Position numbers and translations under genes: made by a program
Notes under the pieces: generated by a model
Told to the model about the DNA's origin: nothing
Database searches by the model: none
Seen by the model: only the letters and a program-made list of their open reading frames with translations
Assembly: GCA_022828595.1 (NCBI GenBank)
Contig: JAKGHH010000003.1
Coordinates: 106,229,583-106,293,582, forward strand
DNA from: Nelumbo lutea
Lineage: Eukaryota; Streptophyta; Magnoliopsida; Proteales; Nelumbonaceae
Length of the DNA: 64,000 nt
Direction of reading: 5' to 3'
Shown here: positions 1-10,186 of the stretch, piece by piece
How the letters are laid out: the number at the start of each line of letters is the position of its first letter
Numbering within the stretch: the stretch's first letter is position 1

Positions 1-219
1 TCTTTCTTTATCCTTAATAGCGGGTTGGTTACACCTACAACCGAAATGGAAACGAAGTGTTTCGTGGTTCCTAGGCTTAGGCCCAAGTCAAGGGCCAAAA
101 ATCGAAATTAGCTTGTTTAAATTTACAACCAAGTCAATTTGAGCTCGAGTTAAGCCCATTTAATTTGCCTCCATATGGACCATTGACTATTAATTGGATA
201 CAAAAACCAACTTTCCTTT
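1..219. other. Intergenic, nothing recognised
   Basis: AT-rich sequence with no coding pattern, RNA gene or clear terminal repeat. Confidence 0.5.
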
Positions 220-950
220 TTTATGTTAGTTTATTTTTTAATTCTATTTCTATCATTAATAAAAATAACTCTTGTCTATGACACTTATTTTTGTTTAGTA
301 TGGTGAAAACATAATATTAAAGATGCACCCAAATGTTTCTTTTTATAAAATTTATGTTTTTTAATAACTTTTGTGTCTCTATCATTTTTAAAAATTTTAT
401 TATTTATTTATGATATCATGAATTGATCCATTTGACTTAAAAAGGTTGAATTGTTGACCTACCACTCGAATAGGAAAATAATTTCATTTTTTGTTAGTTT
501 TAAATCTTGTATTTCATTTCCATCAAATAGAAATACTTTAATTTAGTATACTTATTGTTGTTTGTAATATTTATATGTATTTTTAAATTTTTATTATTTA
601 ATTGTGATAATGTTGGGTTTAAACTCTTTTAATGCAGACGATTGAACTATTTACTTGCCACTCAGACAAAAGGGTGGATTGTTTAATTTTTTTTTTGTTT
701 GTTTTAAACATAATTTTACATAATTAAAAATATTGGGTATAGGTTTAATTTGTAGAATTTATTGGTGATAAACAAAAATACTTCAAATAAAGTATCCAAA
801 GAGATAATGAGAGTTAATACCTTAAAAAGAGGGAAACTAATGAAGTGGAAAACAATAGTACTTTAAATTACATGATATAACAAGACAAGTTCAAAAAACA
901 AGAATAAAAAAATTTCTAGAATCTAAACCTCATTCACACATTTAATATTA
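220..950 (+). repeat. AT-rich dispersed repeat family, locus 1
   Basis: About 1.5 copies of a degenerate unit recognised by a fixed order of phrases: a T-rich start, a 'cattaataaaaata' type stretch, 'cacttatttttgttta', a 'gcccaaat' run, 'ccatttgac' and a 'cctaccact/cctgccacc' end. The same phrase order recurs near 21.1 kb and several times in tandem at 42.1-43.5 kb. The right part, with 'agttaatacctta', is shared too. No terminal inverted repeat or coding content is visible, so the class is unknown. Confidence 0.55.
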
Positions 951-1424
951 GTATACATATAGATTAGTTGTGGGTGATCTTAAATAACTTCATATTCAAT
1001 TTCTGATTTTTAAAATTCAAAAAATCATAAAATCCTAAAGGGATTCGAAAGCAATATGAGGAATGTGACTTGGACAACTACATTTTAGAATATAGCATAG
1101 ATGTGGCTTTAGCTTGATATTCATGCCACGTCATGAGAATTTTTTAATTGACCTAATTAGGGATTAGGAAACCTTCTTTTCTATGAACTGTTTTGGTTTT
1201 ATGATACAAAAACAACTGATTAAATTGGCATGGTGGTTTGGGCTATTTACTTTGTTGGTTTTAAGAAAAGTCAGAACCCAAGGGATAACTGACAAGTCTC
1301 TTCAACCTCTTATCTGGAAGTTATGGTCTCCATTTGGAGCTCTAATATAGGACAAAACCTAGAAAAGAAAAATTATGCCCAGACAAAGTAAGGCTAATTC
1401 ATTGTTTACAGATAAGAGTGGCGG
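951..1424. other. Intergenic, nothing recognised
   Basis: No coding frame, splice-framed exon or clear transposon end seen. Confidence 0.4.
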
Positions 1425-1905
1425 ATCTAGGACAGACTCTAGATTGAGTCAAATTTGATCAAGGGATAGCACAGCCAAGTCATAAGTTGTTTTTCGGGAC
1501 ATTGCAATATTCAGTGGCGGATTTAGGACCTTTGACAAGTGGGGGCACACCCGTGGCTTCAACTCTTACACCTTTTAAAACCAATAGGGGAAAGATGGTA
1601 GGGAAAGAGTTTTGACCCAATCAAAACCCACACTTGAATTTTGATAAAAACCTTTTATTTGCTATCATGTTTATGATTCCACTTTATTCATAAGTTGTTT
1701 TTCAGATATCATATCTTTTTTATATCATAGTGGCACCTGATCGCATTTAAGAAGTCGAATTTTATTTGATTCTTGCTATATTTTATTTTAGTGGGGGCAA
1801 TTCTAAAAAAAATAAATAAATTTCTTTATATACATATGAAACATTTTCAAATCTCAGTGAGGCCAAATTGACCACATTGACTTATGTGTATATCCACCCT
1901 TGGCA
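1425..1905. repeat. Unclassified transposon remnant with repeated GTGGCGGAT motif
   Basis: The motif GTGGCGGATYTAGGA occurs twice (near 1421 and 1514), each followed by related text. The inner part (about 1605-1735, beginning 'gaaagagttttgacc') recurs in diverged form at about 39690-39825, so it is a dispersed repeat. I see no coding domain. Confidence 0.4.
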
Positions 1906-2133
1906 ACACCAATAAAAACCATTAATGGTGTACTTGGTTCCTTGATAAATAAATCAAGAAGGAAGAATTGTGGGAAGTTTCTTGAAGGAATTTTCTTTTA
2001 AAAAACCAAACACAATCTCAGATGAGTCATTGTATATGTTCGGCATCAATGCTGTAGATGCAGAGAAAACGGTCTGATGTGTGGGTTGGAAGCATTGTTT
2101 TTTGAAAAAATAACGTCTTTTATTTTATTATTT

Positions 2134-2465
2134 TTTGTTTGGAATTATTGCTGCCAAATAGGATGTTTCCTGGAGCAACAGCTTTTTCTCTTTGGTACCA
2201 ATGCTTCAAGAAATATTTTCAGCACCGGTACCCATTATCTAGTGCTACATCACTGTCCTGTTGGCAGCAACAAGCTGCAGCTCCAGAAATGCCAAATTTG
2301 GCATTGCTCCAAGGCATAACTTCCCGATTTCCGAGGCATGGCTTGGAGCACCGTTTTTTATAACAGTTCCAAACAAATGTTTGTTTTCTAGAGCACCATT
2401 TTTTTTAGATGTAACACTGATGTGACACCGTTTTCTAGAGCAGCAGCAATGATGCCAAACAGATG
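2134..2465. mobile_element. Probable MITE with TTGGMATYATTGCTGC ends
   Basis: The left end reads TTTGTTTGGAATTATTGCTG. The reverse complement of the right end reads TCTGTTTGGCATCATTGCTG, giving an imperfect terminal inverted repeat of about 20 bp around 330 bp of non-coding sequence. Open frames across it are shadows. No target duplication is clear. Confidence 0.4.
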
Positions 2466-2703
2466 CATTCCCATCCTTCTTCTTCCTGGGATTGTACCCT
2501 TCCCCGTACCCAAAACTCCCCAAATAGTAAAATAGTTCTGAATATTTATGTATACCTGATAAAAAGTTAACAGATAACTCAATGCAGCTGAAACTTGGGC
2601 AGCCATGGAAACTCACCTTTGCTGTCTCTTTAGGAACTCATAACATCAACATTGAAAGCATACTCTCATTCTCACCTCATCATCAGCAATCTAAAGGGTA
2701 ATT

Positions 2704-2860
2704 TGGAGCCACTGTGGAGAATGTAAAGACCTGGTTGAGTATAAGCAAATCATTTCCAACAGAAGCAGTCTTATGAGTTATGTCTACAAAGAAGCTAACC
2801 AAGAGGCTGATTCCCTTGCAAACAAGGGTATTGACTATAACCAAAAGGCCGTTGGTACCT
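2704..2860 (+). pseudogene. LINE-type RNase H C-terminal fragment, split by the gypsy element
   Basis: The frame from 2704 encodes a stretch containing SYVYKEANQEADSLANKGI, the hallmark end of the RNase H domain (RVT_3 type) found at the end of plant LINE ORF2 and related domesticated sequences. No upstream catalytic part is nearby, so this is a scrap. The gypsy element begins at 2860/2861 within the same frame. GTACC at 2855-2859 recurs at 13821-13825, after which the frame resumes briefly. This fragment is therefore the older layer. Confidence 0.55.
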
Positions 2861-2967
2861 TGATGAAGGAAGATTTGGCCCAACCTCGCAAATCACACCA
2901 CGTGGCAAAAAATGAGTAAACTCGGCACTTAAAACAGCGCACCGAGGGTACAAACACCAAAGGGAAG

Positions 2968-3425
2968 AGACCAGCGGTTCGAACTCCCTGTAAAGTGCCC
3001 GAACTCCTTACTTAGAACTCGAACTCCCTACGAGGAGCCCGAACTCCCTGCAGAGTGCCCGAACTCCTTACTTAGAGCTCGAACTCCCTACGAGGAGCCC
3101 GAATTCCCTGCAAGGTGCTCGAACTCCTTAGAGCTCAAACTCCTTACAAGGAGCCCGAACTCCCTGCAAGGTGCCCGAACTCCTTACTTAGAGCTCGAAC
3201 TCCCTATGAGGAGCCCGAACTCCCTGCAAGGTGCCCGAGCTCCTTCGCGTCACGCACCGCTCCAGGTACTCCTTACTTAGAGCTCGAACACCCTACGAGG
3301 AGCCAGAACTCCCTGCAAAGTGCCCGAACTCCTTACTTAGAGCTCGAACTCCCTATGAGGAGCCCGAACTCCTGCAAGGTGCCCGAGCTCCTTAGAGCTC
3401 AAACTCCCTACGAGGAGCCCGAACT
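2968..3425 (+). repeat. Tandem repeat array inside the 5' LTR (unit about 60 bp)
   Basis: About seven imperfect units built on the phrases GAACTCCTTACTTAGAGCTC, GAACTCCCTACGAGGAGCCC and GAACTCCCTGCAAGGTGCCC. At 3245-3272 a unit is interrupted by text matching the LTR segment at about 3518-3541 (CACGCACCGCTCCAGGTACT), as if a downstream piece was copied into the array. The 3' LTR has about four to five units, which accounts for the LTR length difference. The array is open in one frame, but that is a by-product of the period, not a gene. Confidence 0.85.
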
Positions 3426-3830
3426 CTCCCTTTGGCCCCGAGTCACAGAAAGCAGAGACCCGAACTGGCCCGTCTTATGACAGTTCGGGGCCCCCCTTTT
3501 CCGAATTCAAGACTTCGCCTCACGCACCGCTCCAGGTACTTCGCTTTCGGAGCATTGAACTGGACGAACTACACCGTACCTGACACCGAAGGAGTCCGTA
3601 TCCAGGGGCGGCGCACCTGACTGATTTGGGATTTGACGCTTGACGGCCACATTTCAAACGGCCACCTGCCATCGTCACCTGTCACCACTACCTGTAGTTA
3701 CAGAGACGGCTTCGACAAAAAGAGCAGTGACGGTTTTGCCCCAGCAGAGGCGATGGCGCCTGAACTGGCAGAAGCACGGAAATACTCATTCCGACCTGAC
3801 AGGAGTCTAGGAGTGAGTGAGCGAGGTGGT

Positions 3831-3838
3831 TATAAAGG
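3831..3838 (+). promoter_or_regulatory. TATA box of the 5' LTR
   Basis: TATAAAGG about 200 bases before the LTR end. The 3' LTR carries the same box at 13611 with one more A. Confidence 0.6.
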
Positions 3839-4040
3839 CTCTCCACCCCCAAAGAGGAGGTATGCAAACTTCGCGCTATCTGGTTTTTCTTTGCCTTTGA
3901 AGGATTCTGACTTAAGTTTTAGAGCCTTTACACCGGGTTCTCCCCGGAGCATCCTCATCTCCTCCGTTTCAAGTTCTCTGCTACTCAGTTCAAAGGCAAG
4001 GTCGTTGACAACTAAGACCGGCCGGATTGCGCATCATCAA

Positions 4041-4060
4041 TTGGTGCCGTCTGTGGGAAC
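4041..4060 (+). other. Primer-binding site of the gypsy element
   Basis: TTGGTGCCGTCTGTGGGAAC directly after the 5' LTR. It differs by one base from the common plant Tat/Athila-type form TGGCGCCGTCTGTGGGAA. Confidence 0.75.
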
Positions 4061-4123
4061 GCTTCAAAAAGCCTCCCTCCAAATTCTCATAACCCCTTTT
4101 CTTCTTCAAAAAACCCAACACTC

Positions 4124-5923
4124 ATGGCCTCTTCCAGCAACGCCGAACGTGGCACGAAGACAAACACCACCGGGGAACAACTTCAAGTTCCCGTGGTGTG
4201 CGTTGGATAGTCCACCATCCCCCTTTGGTGGGTGGAATCCCCAGCTTGAATGCGCCACAAGCAGTGGCGCCCGTAAACCTTCCTGCCACAAGCATCCCCT
4301 TTCCTCCCCCTATTGAGACAACCTTTACTGAACCGACTGCCGTCCCCTGGCAGCCAACCAAAACCGGTTGGACGATCTGATGCAGTGCATGCGGGCAATG
4401 CAAGCCCAAATGCAACGGTTCCAGCAACACCAGCTTCATCAGCACCAAGTGCTGCACAACATCTCCCAGTATCACTATCAACAGCAGTTCCCCCAACTAC
4501 CACTGAACCAACCACTACTTCCACCTCGCCACCCTGCTTCGAGGCCGATCAAGGCTTCCCCGCAGGATGACGCCCTCACCAAGGAAAGGCCTCAAGGCCC
4601 CAGAACCCCCCTAACAGCCAGGCCTCGTCCCCAGGCCGAAGAGAGAAAAAAATCATCCCCGCCTCGCAGCTTGCAGGCGGGTCAAGAACCTCGCCTGCGA
4701 GATCGGCACCGCGGCACTCCAAGTCCAAGTTCCCACTCACGGAAAACCGATTCGGCGACCTGGCAGCAGCAGACTACCAGCATTCCGGGCCCATCGAGCT
4801 CGGCAACACGGAGGCCAGTAGCGCCAGTACAAGGCCCACTCAACAACGAAGGCACCGAACCGCCACCCGTGTCCTGTCAGAGCTCAGAGGCAAAGAAGAG
4901 ACGAGCTCGGACGAGGTAGGAGCTGCCCCGATTCTCTCAGTTCCTTCCCTCCTCGCACCAGAACTCCTGGCGGTCCCCTTGCCCAGAGATTTCAAGCTCC
5001 CACCTTTGGACAAGTATGATGGGTCCTTCGACCCCAACGACCACGTTGACGCTTTCCAGTCCCAAATGCACCTCGCTAGGGCCAGCGAATCGTGCATGTG
5101 TGTGGCCTTCACTACCGCCCTCAGGGGTAGCCCGCACTTGGTACAGGAACCTGGCCCTCGGGTCGATAAAGTGCTAGGCTCAGTTCGTGCAGGTCTTCAC
5201 CGCACACTTTGTCACCAGCAAACGGTGCCCTAGAACATAGAAAGCATCTTCGGAGTAGTCCAAAGGGAAGGAGAATCTATACGGGGCTACATCAAGCGAT
5301 TCAACGAAGCATGCTTGCAGATACCGCGATTGGACCCCACAGTGCAGCTCGCGGCGGCCAAAAGAGAGGTAACGCACAAAGAATTCAAATGGCACATGGT
5401 GGCTAACCAGCCCGCAATCATGGCCGAATTCCTCAAGCTCGCGGACAAGTTCATGAGGACCGAGGAAGAAATCAACCAACGAACCGCAGGTGGGAACGAG
5501 AAAAGAAAGAGGGAAGGCGAGCTCTCCAACCCGGTCGACAGGAAAAACCCGGCCCGAGAGCCGAAGCCAAACCAGTCGTTCCGAGCTCCCCTAGCAGTTC
5601 GGACGGATTACATGCCGTTAAACACAAGGTGGACCGAGATCTTAATGACGATCAAGGGCGCCCCGTACGTGAAGTGGCCACCTCGCCTAAAGGGAAATCC
5701 GAACGAGAGAAATAAGAATTTGTATTGTAGTTTCCATAGAGACCATGGCCATAGTACCGAGCAGTGTAATAATCTCCGGGACGAGATAGAGGGTCTCATC
5801 CGTTGCGGATACTTGAGAAACTTTGTACAGCACAACAATAATAACAATAAGGCAGGTCGGCAAGGGGAGCACGAAAAGGATGCCCCCGAATCTAGTAGCA
5901 GACCTGCCGAACCATTGCAGTGA
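4124..5923 (+). pseudogene. gag of the Tat-type gypsy element, frameshifted
   Basis: The ATG at 4124 is the first after the primer-binding site, but its frame stops within 30 codons, and coding character continues in other frames (4198-4380, 4368-4919, 4979-5233, 5315-5923). The 4368 frame is Gln/Pro-rich, as in Tat N-termini. The 4979 and 5315 frames together carry the retrotransposon gag domain (FKLPPLDKYDGSFDP..., later GESIRGYIKRFNEACLQI). Near 5730-5800 is the short histidine/cysteine box CSFHRDHGHSTEQC, the usual nucleic-acid-binding motif of this lineage. Gag would build the virus-like particle that packages the RNA. At least three frame changes show this copy is dead. Confidence 0.85.
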
Positions 5924-5968
5924 CAGCCTCCGGAAGAAAGGCCAGTTCGGGGAACCATCCATGTAATT

Positions 5969-6319
5969 GTGAGAGGTTCGGTGGTAGTAGGGTGTACCTC
6001 GACAGCGGCCCGGACATCAGTTCGCAAAGCGGTCCTCGAGGAATGGAACCCCCCAAAGAGACCAAAGACCGAAGAACCAATCTTCTTCACGGAGGATGAC
6101 GGCGCGAGGGGTCCACTACCCCCGATGACGCGGCTTGTTATTAAACTAAGGATCAGCGACTTCGAGGTCAGACGCGTACTCGTAGATTCGGCAGCTCAGC
6201 GGACATCCTCTTTAAATCAGCAATTGACCAGCTACAGTTACAGAGAGCGAACTGAAGCCCGCGAACACTCCCCTAGTGGGTTTTCAGCGAAGAGGAAGTC
6301 AGGCCCCTCGAAAAAATAA
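5969..6319 (+). pseudogene. Aspartic protease region of the gypsy element, frameshifted at the active site
   Basis: The stretch TRLVIKLRISDFEVRRVLVDS is the usual lead-in to the pepsin-like active site of plant gypsy proteases. The frame then goes wrong: the expected Asp-Ser-Gly box reads DSAAQ. The downstream bases (about 6196-6225) make sense one frame over, consistent with loss of one base in a G/C run. The domain would have cleaved the Gag-Pol polyprotein. Confidence 0.7.
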
Positions 6320-6327
6320 CAGTACCT

Positions 6328-9300
6328 GTGTGGAAGTCAGCACATGGTTGTGCAGTCAGACTCAACCATGATTTCCTGGTGGTCGCGACCCCCTCCCCAT
6401 ACAATGCCATAATTGGGTGGTCGATCACGCATATCCTAATGGGCGGTGGTCTCCACCTACTATTTGGCGATGATGTTCCCTATGGACTTCGTGTGGGGGT
6501 AGCGCGGGGGCGACCAGCTCGAGTCCCGCAAGTGTATGTTGCCGCCCTGAAGGGAAAACCAGGCAGCCGACGACCTCGAACTGGAGCGGCCTGTGGAGCA
6601 TGGCGAGGAACGGGCTTCGCCCACAGAGGAAACAATCGCAATCCGACTTCGGCTACGGACCCAGCTCACACACTCCAGATCGGTGCTTCTGTCGAGGAGC
6701 CCCTACGAACCGAATTGGTGAGTTTTTTACTTCAAAATTTAGATATTTTTGCATGGGCCGCAGCCGATATGCCCGATATTGAACCTGGCCTTATAACTCA
6801 CAAACTTAACACTGACCCTGTTGTCAAACCCGTTAGACAGAAGAAATGCAACTTATCCCCAGAACGCTTGAGGGCGTTCAACGAGGATGTAGATAAGCTC
6901 ATCGCAGCAGACTTCATAAGGGAAGTCCATTACCCGAGCTGGTGGCCAACCCTGTGCTGGTAAAAAAGGTGAACGGCAAGTGGCGCATGTGCGTCGACTA
7001 CACCGACCTGAATTGAGCTTGCCCGAAAGATTGCTTCCCCTCCCCAGAATTGACCGCCTAGTGGACGCGACCTCGGGACATGTGTTGCTAAGCTTCCTGG
7101 ACGCCTACTCAGGCTACAACCAAATCCGGATGGACCAGTCCGATGAGGAAAAAACCAGCTTCATAACCGAGTTTGGCCTGTACTTATTACAAGGTCATGC
7201 CCTTCGGATTAAAAAATGCCGGGGCGACCTTCCAAAGACTTGTAAATAGGCTGTTTCGGCTCTTGATTGGCACGAAGATAGAGTGTTATGTAGACGACAT
7301 GGTCGTCAAGACACAGTTTTCCCAAGAATTAATACAAGACTTAGATTCTGTCTTCCAAAATCCTGCGTCAGTTTAGTATGAATTTGAACCCCAACAAATG
7401 TGTCTTTGGCGTCACCTTGGGCAAATTCTTAGGCTACATTGTCAATCGGCGCGGTATTGAGGCCTACCCAGACAAGATAAAAGCCATCCTAGATATGAGA
7501 CCACCTCGGAAAATAAAAGAAGTTCAGAGGCTAAACGGCCGCATAGCCGCTCTAAGCCGCTTCATGTCCAAATCAGCAGACCGTTGCCTACCTTTTTGCA
7601 AAGCAATCAAAGGCAAAGGGTTCGTGTGGACCCAAGACTGCCAGCTCGCGTTTGACGAGCTAAAAGGTTACCTCGCTAATGTGCCAACCTTAGCCCGGCC
7701 CGAGGAGGGCGAGGTCTTAGAACTGTACCTCTCGACAAGTGACGAGGTGTGAGTTCGGTACTAATAAAAGAAACAGACCGGGTCCAACGACCCATATATT
7801 ATGTTAGTAAAATTTTGCAGGGAGTAGAGATAAGGTACCCGCAGATAGAAAAGCTAGCATACGCACTGGTGATAGCAGCTCGTAAACTCCGCCCGTACTT
7901 CCAAGCTCACACTGTCATCGTCCTGACCGACAAACCTCTGAGACAAGTTTTACTCAAACCCGAGGTTTCCGGTCAACTGACGAAATGGGCCACCGAACTC
8001 ACCGAGTATAACCTCCAGTACAAGCCAAGAACTGCTATTAAGGCCCAAGCTTTGGCAGATTTTATCGCCGAATGCACGTTTAGCCTCGAAGCCCCTGAGC
8101 CGGTCGAGCCCGAGATCCCCAGCTCGGGCGAGCTCGGAGCTCTCAAGCCAATAGAGTCTGAACCCCGTGAAGTAGCAACTAGTGTAGCATCTCTCCTGGT
8201 TAGACCAAACGCGAACTGGGATGAGGAGCCCTGGATCCTTCACGTAGATGGCTCCTTGAACCTACAGGGCAACGGGCTGGAATAGTGCTACGCGGCCCGA
8301 GCGGAACAAAGTTGGAATACACACTACGCTTTGAGTTCGCGGCATCCAACAACGAAGCGGAGTACGAGGCACTGATAGTCGGGCTGAACCTAGCGCACAA
8401 GGTCGGAGCAAAGCACGTAGTTATCTGCAGTGATTCCCAGCTCGCGGTCAACAAAGTTACAGGAGAGTACGAAGCATGCGAGCTCACTATGATTGCATAA
8501 ATGGCAAAAGTAAAGGAGGCTCTGCTCAACTTCCAGTCACACTTCATCAAGCAAATCCCGAGGTCAGAGAACACTGAGGCCGACGCCTTGTCCCGACTAG
8601 CCAGCACGAGCCACAACGCCATGAGAACCGTGTACATAGAGGACTTACCTCGGCCCACATTCTCGGTGGGGCAGAAGAGGTCGCTCCCATCTCTGAAGCA
8701 GAGCCGAGCTGGATTGAGCCACTCGCGAGCTTCCTGCTAGACGGAACCCTCCCTGCGGACCGCAATGCAGCCAAGAGGGTGCAGCGCCAGGCAGCCAAAT
8801 ACGTCATAATAGACGAACGGTTGTACCGACGATCCTACACGCTCCCCTACCTGCGATGCTTGCGCCTTGCCGAAGCCGAGCTCGTACTCCGTGACACTCA
8901 TGAAGGCTTGTGCGACGGACACCTGGGGCAGAGCTCTCGCTCAAAAGGCACTTCGACAAGGATACTACTGGCCAACGATGAAGACAGAGGCCGTCGAGCT
9001 CGTCAGAAAATGCGACAAGTGTCAGAAGCACGCCAATATCCACCATCAGCCTGCTTCCGATCTCAAATACCTCACCAGCCCGTGGCCCTTTGCACAATGG
9101 GGGATCAACCTCCTGGGGCCATTCCTGCCAGCAACAGGTGGGAGAAAATTCCTAGTGGTGGTAGTAGATTACTTCACAAAGTGGATAGAAGCTGAACCTC
9201 TGGCAACAGTTACGGCCCGAAAAATACAAAACTTCTTTTGGAAGAACATAGTATGTCGCTTCGGGTTTCCTCGGGTACTGATCTCCGACAACGGCAAGCA

Positions 9301-9880
9301 GTTCGAGGATATCAAGTTCCAAGAGTGGTGCCAAAGTATGGGAATTAGTCAGAACTTCACGTTGGTCGCACACCCGCAGGCAAATGGCCAATCAGAAGTA
9401 ATGTACAGTGACATCATCCGCGGACTGATAGCATGACTAGACCGAGCTAAATGGTTTAGTGCGGACGAACTTCCAAGTGTTCTATGGGCTCACAGAACCA
9501 CGGGAAAAACCGCCACAGGAGAGACCCCCCTTAACCTCACCTACGGCACCGAGGCGGTAATCTCGGCGGAAATCGAAGTACCTACGCTGCGACTATAAGC
9601 AAACGATGAGCAGACAAACGAAGATGAGTTACGCACCAACCTCGACCTACTGGACGAGGTGAGAGACCTCGCGCACGTCCGAACTGTGGCCTACCAGCAA
9701 AAGGTAGCTCGGTACTATAATGCCAGAGTAAAGAAGAGGAACTTCCGCGTCGGCGACCTGGTTCTCCGTAACGTCATGGTACCCGAACCCGGCGTAGGAG
9801 AACTCGGACCAAATTGGGAAGGACCCTACAGAGTAAAGAAAGCACTCGGGGGGCATACGAGCTCGAAACCCTAGAGGGAA
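6328..9880 (+). pseudogene. pol of the gypsy element: reverse transcriptase, two RNase H domains, integrase; broken
   Basis: In order: (1) an RT lead-in with DIEPGLITHKLNTDPVVKP (about 6770-6830), then LLSFLDAYSGYNQI and the catalytic YVDDMVVK near 7289-7312. (2) The first RNase H with FVWTQDCQLAF and LYLSTSDEV, continuing from 7749 with RPIYYVSKILQG. (3) A second RNase H-like domain starting PWILHVDGS (about 8230), with NNEAEYEALIVGL and SDSQLAVNKV, typical of Tat. (4) Integrase with its zinc-finger part (about 8880-9030), LISDNGKQF and HPQANGQSE; the first catalytic aspartate position reads GINLLGPF, an Asn. (5) A C-terminal tail (9659-9874) with no chromodomain. Stops at about 7015 (after DYTDLN) and 9434, and frame changes near 7195, 7747 and 8283, disable it. 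Confidence 0.9.
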
Positions 9881-10186
9881 AACAAGTACCCTGAGCATGG
9901 AACATTGTCAACCTAAGGCGATACTACCTATAGACCGCCAAGCAAAGTGGATAAAATCACCACCAAAGCCTACGGGCTAGGATGCCGAGCTAACGAAGGA
10001 ACCTCGACACAAACAAGCAAAGAAAACAGGCCGCGCGAGTGCGGTAACCCGGGCAGAAAATAGACCGACGTATAGTCAGTTCGGCAAATACGTTCAGTTC
10101 GGCAAATATGCTCAGTTCGGGAGAAAGAATAACCAGCCCTTAAACAAAAGTCGTTCCATTTCAAAAGTAGGGTAGTACAAAAAAAT
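9881..10186. other. Gypsy internal spacer between pol and the antisense gene
   Basis: Non-coding spacer inside the element, with three close copies of a CAGTTCGG(C/G)AAATA type phrase at about 10077-10125. Confidence 0.5.

Larger units (their letters stand above)
2861..4039 (+). repeat. 5' LTR of the Tat-type gypsy element
   Basis: 1179 bp, TG...CA ends within the palindrome TGATGA/TCATCA. A GAACTCC-rich tandem array fills 2968-3425. A TATA box (TATAAAGG) lies at 3831-3838, so transcription probably starts about 25-30 bases further on. From 3421 to the end it matches the 3' LTR except for two single-base indels; the first 90 bases differ at six positions. Confidence 0.9.

Noticed and set aside
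3115..3480. 121-residue open frame with a repeating LLRARTPYEEPELPARCPNS pattern
   Set aside because: It is the GAACTCC tandem array of the 5' LTR read in one frame; the 3' LTR array gives the same by-product. No start context or domain.
4106..4524. Minus-strand frames over the start of gypsy gag
   Set aside because: Shadows of GC-rich gag sequence; no resemblance to the antisense gene, which lies only at 10.2-12.3 kb.
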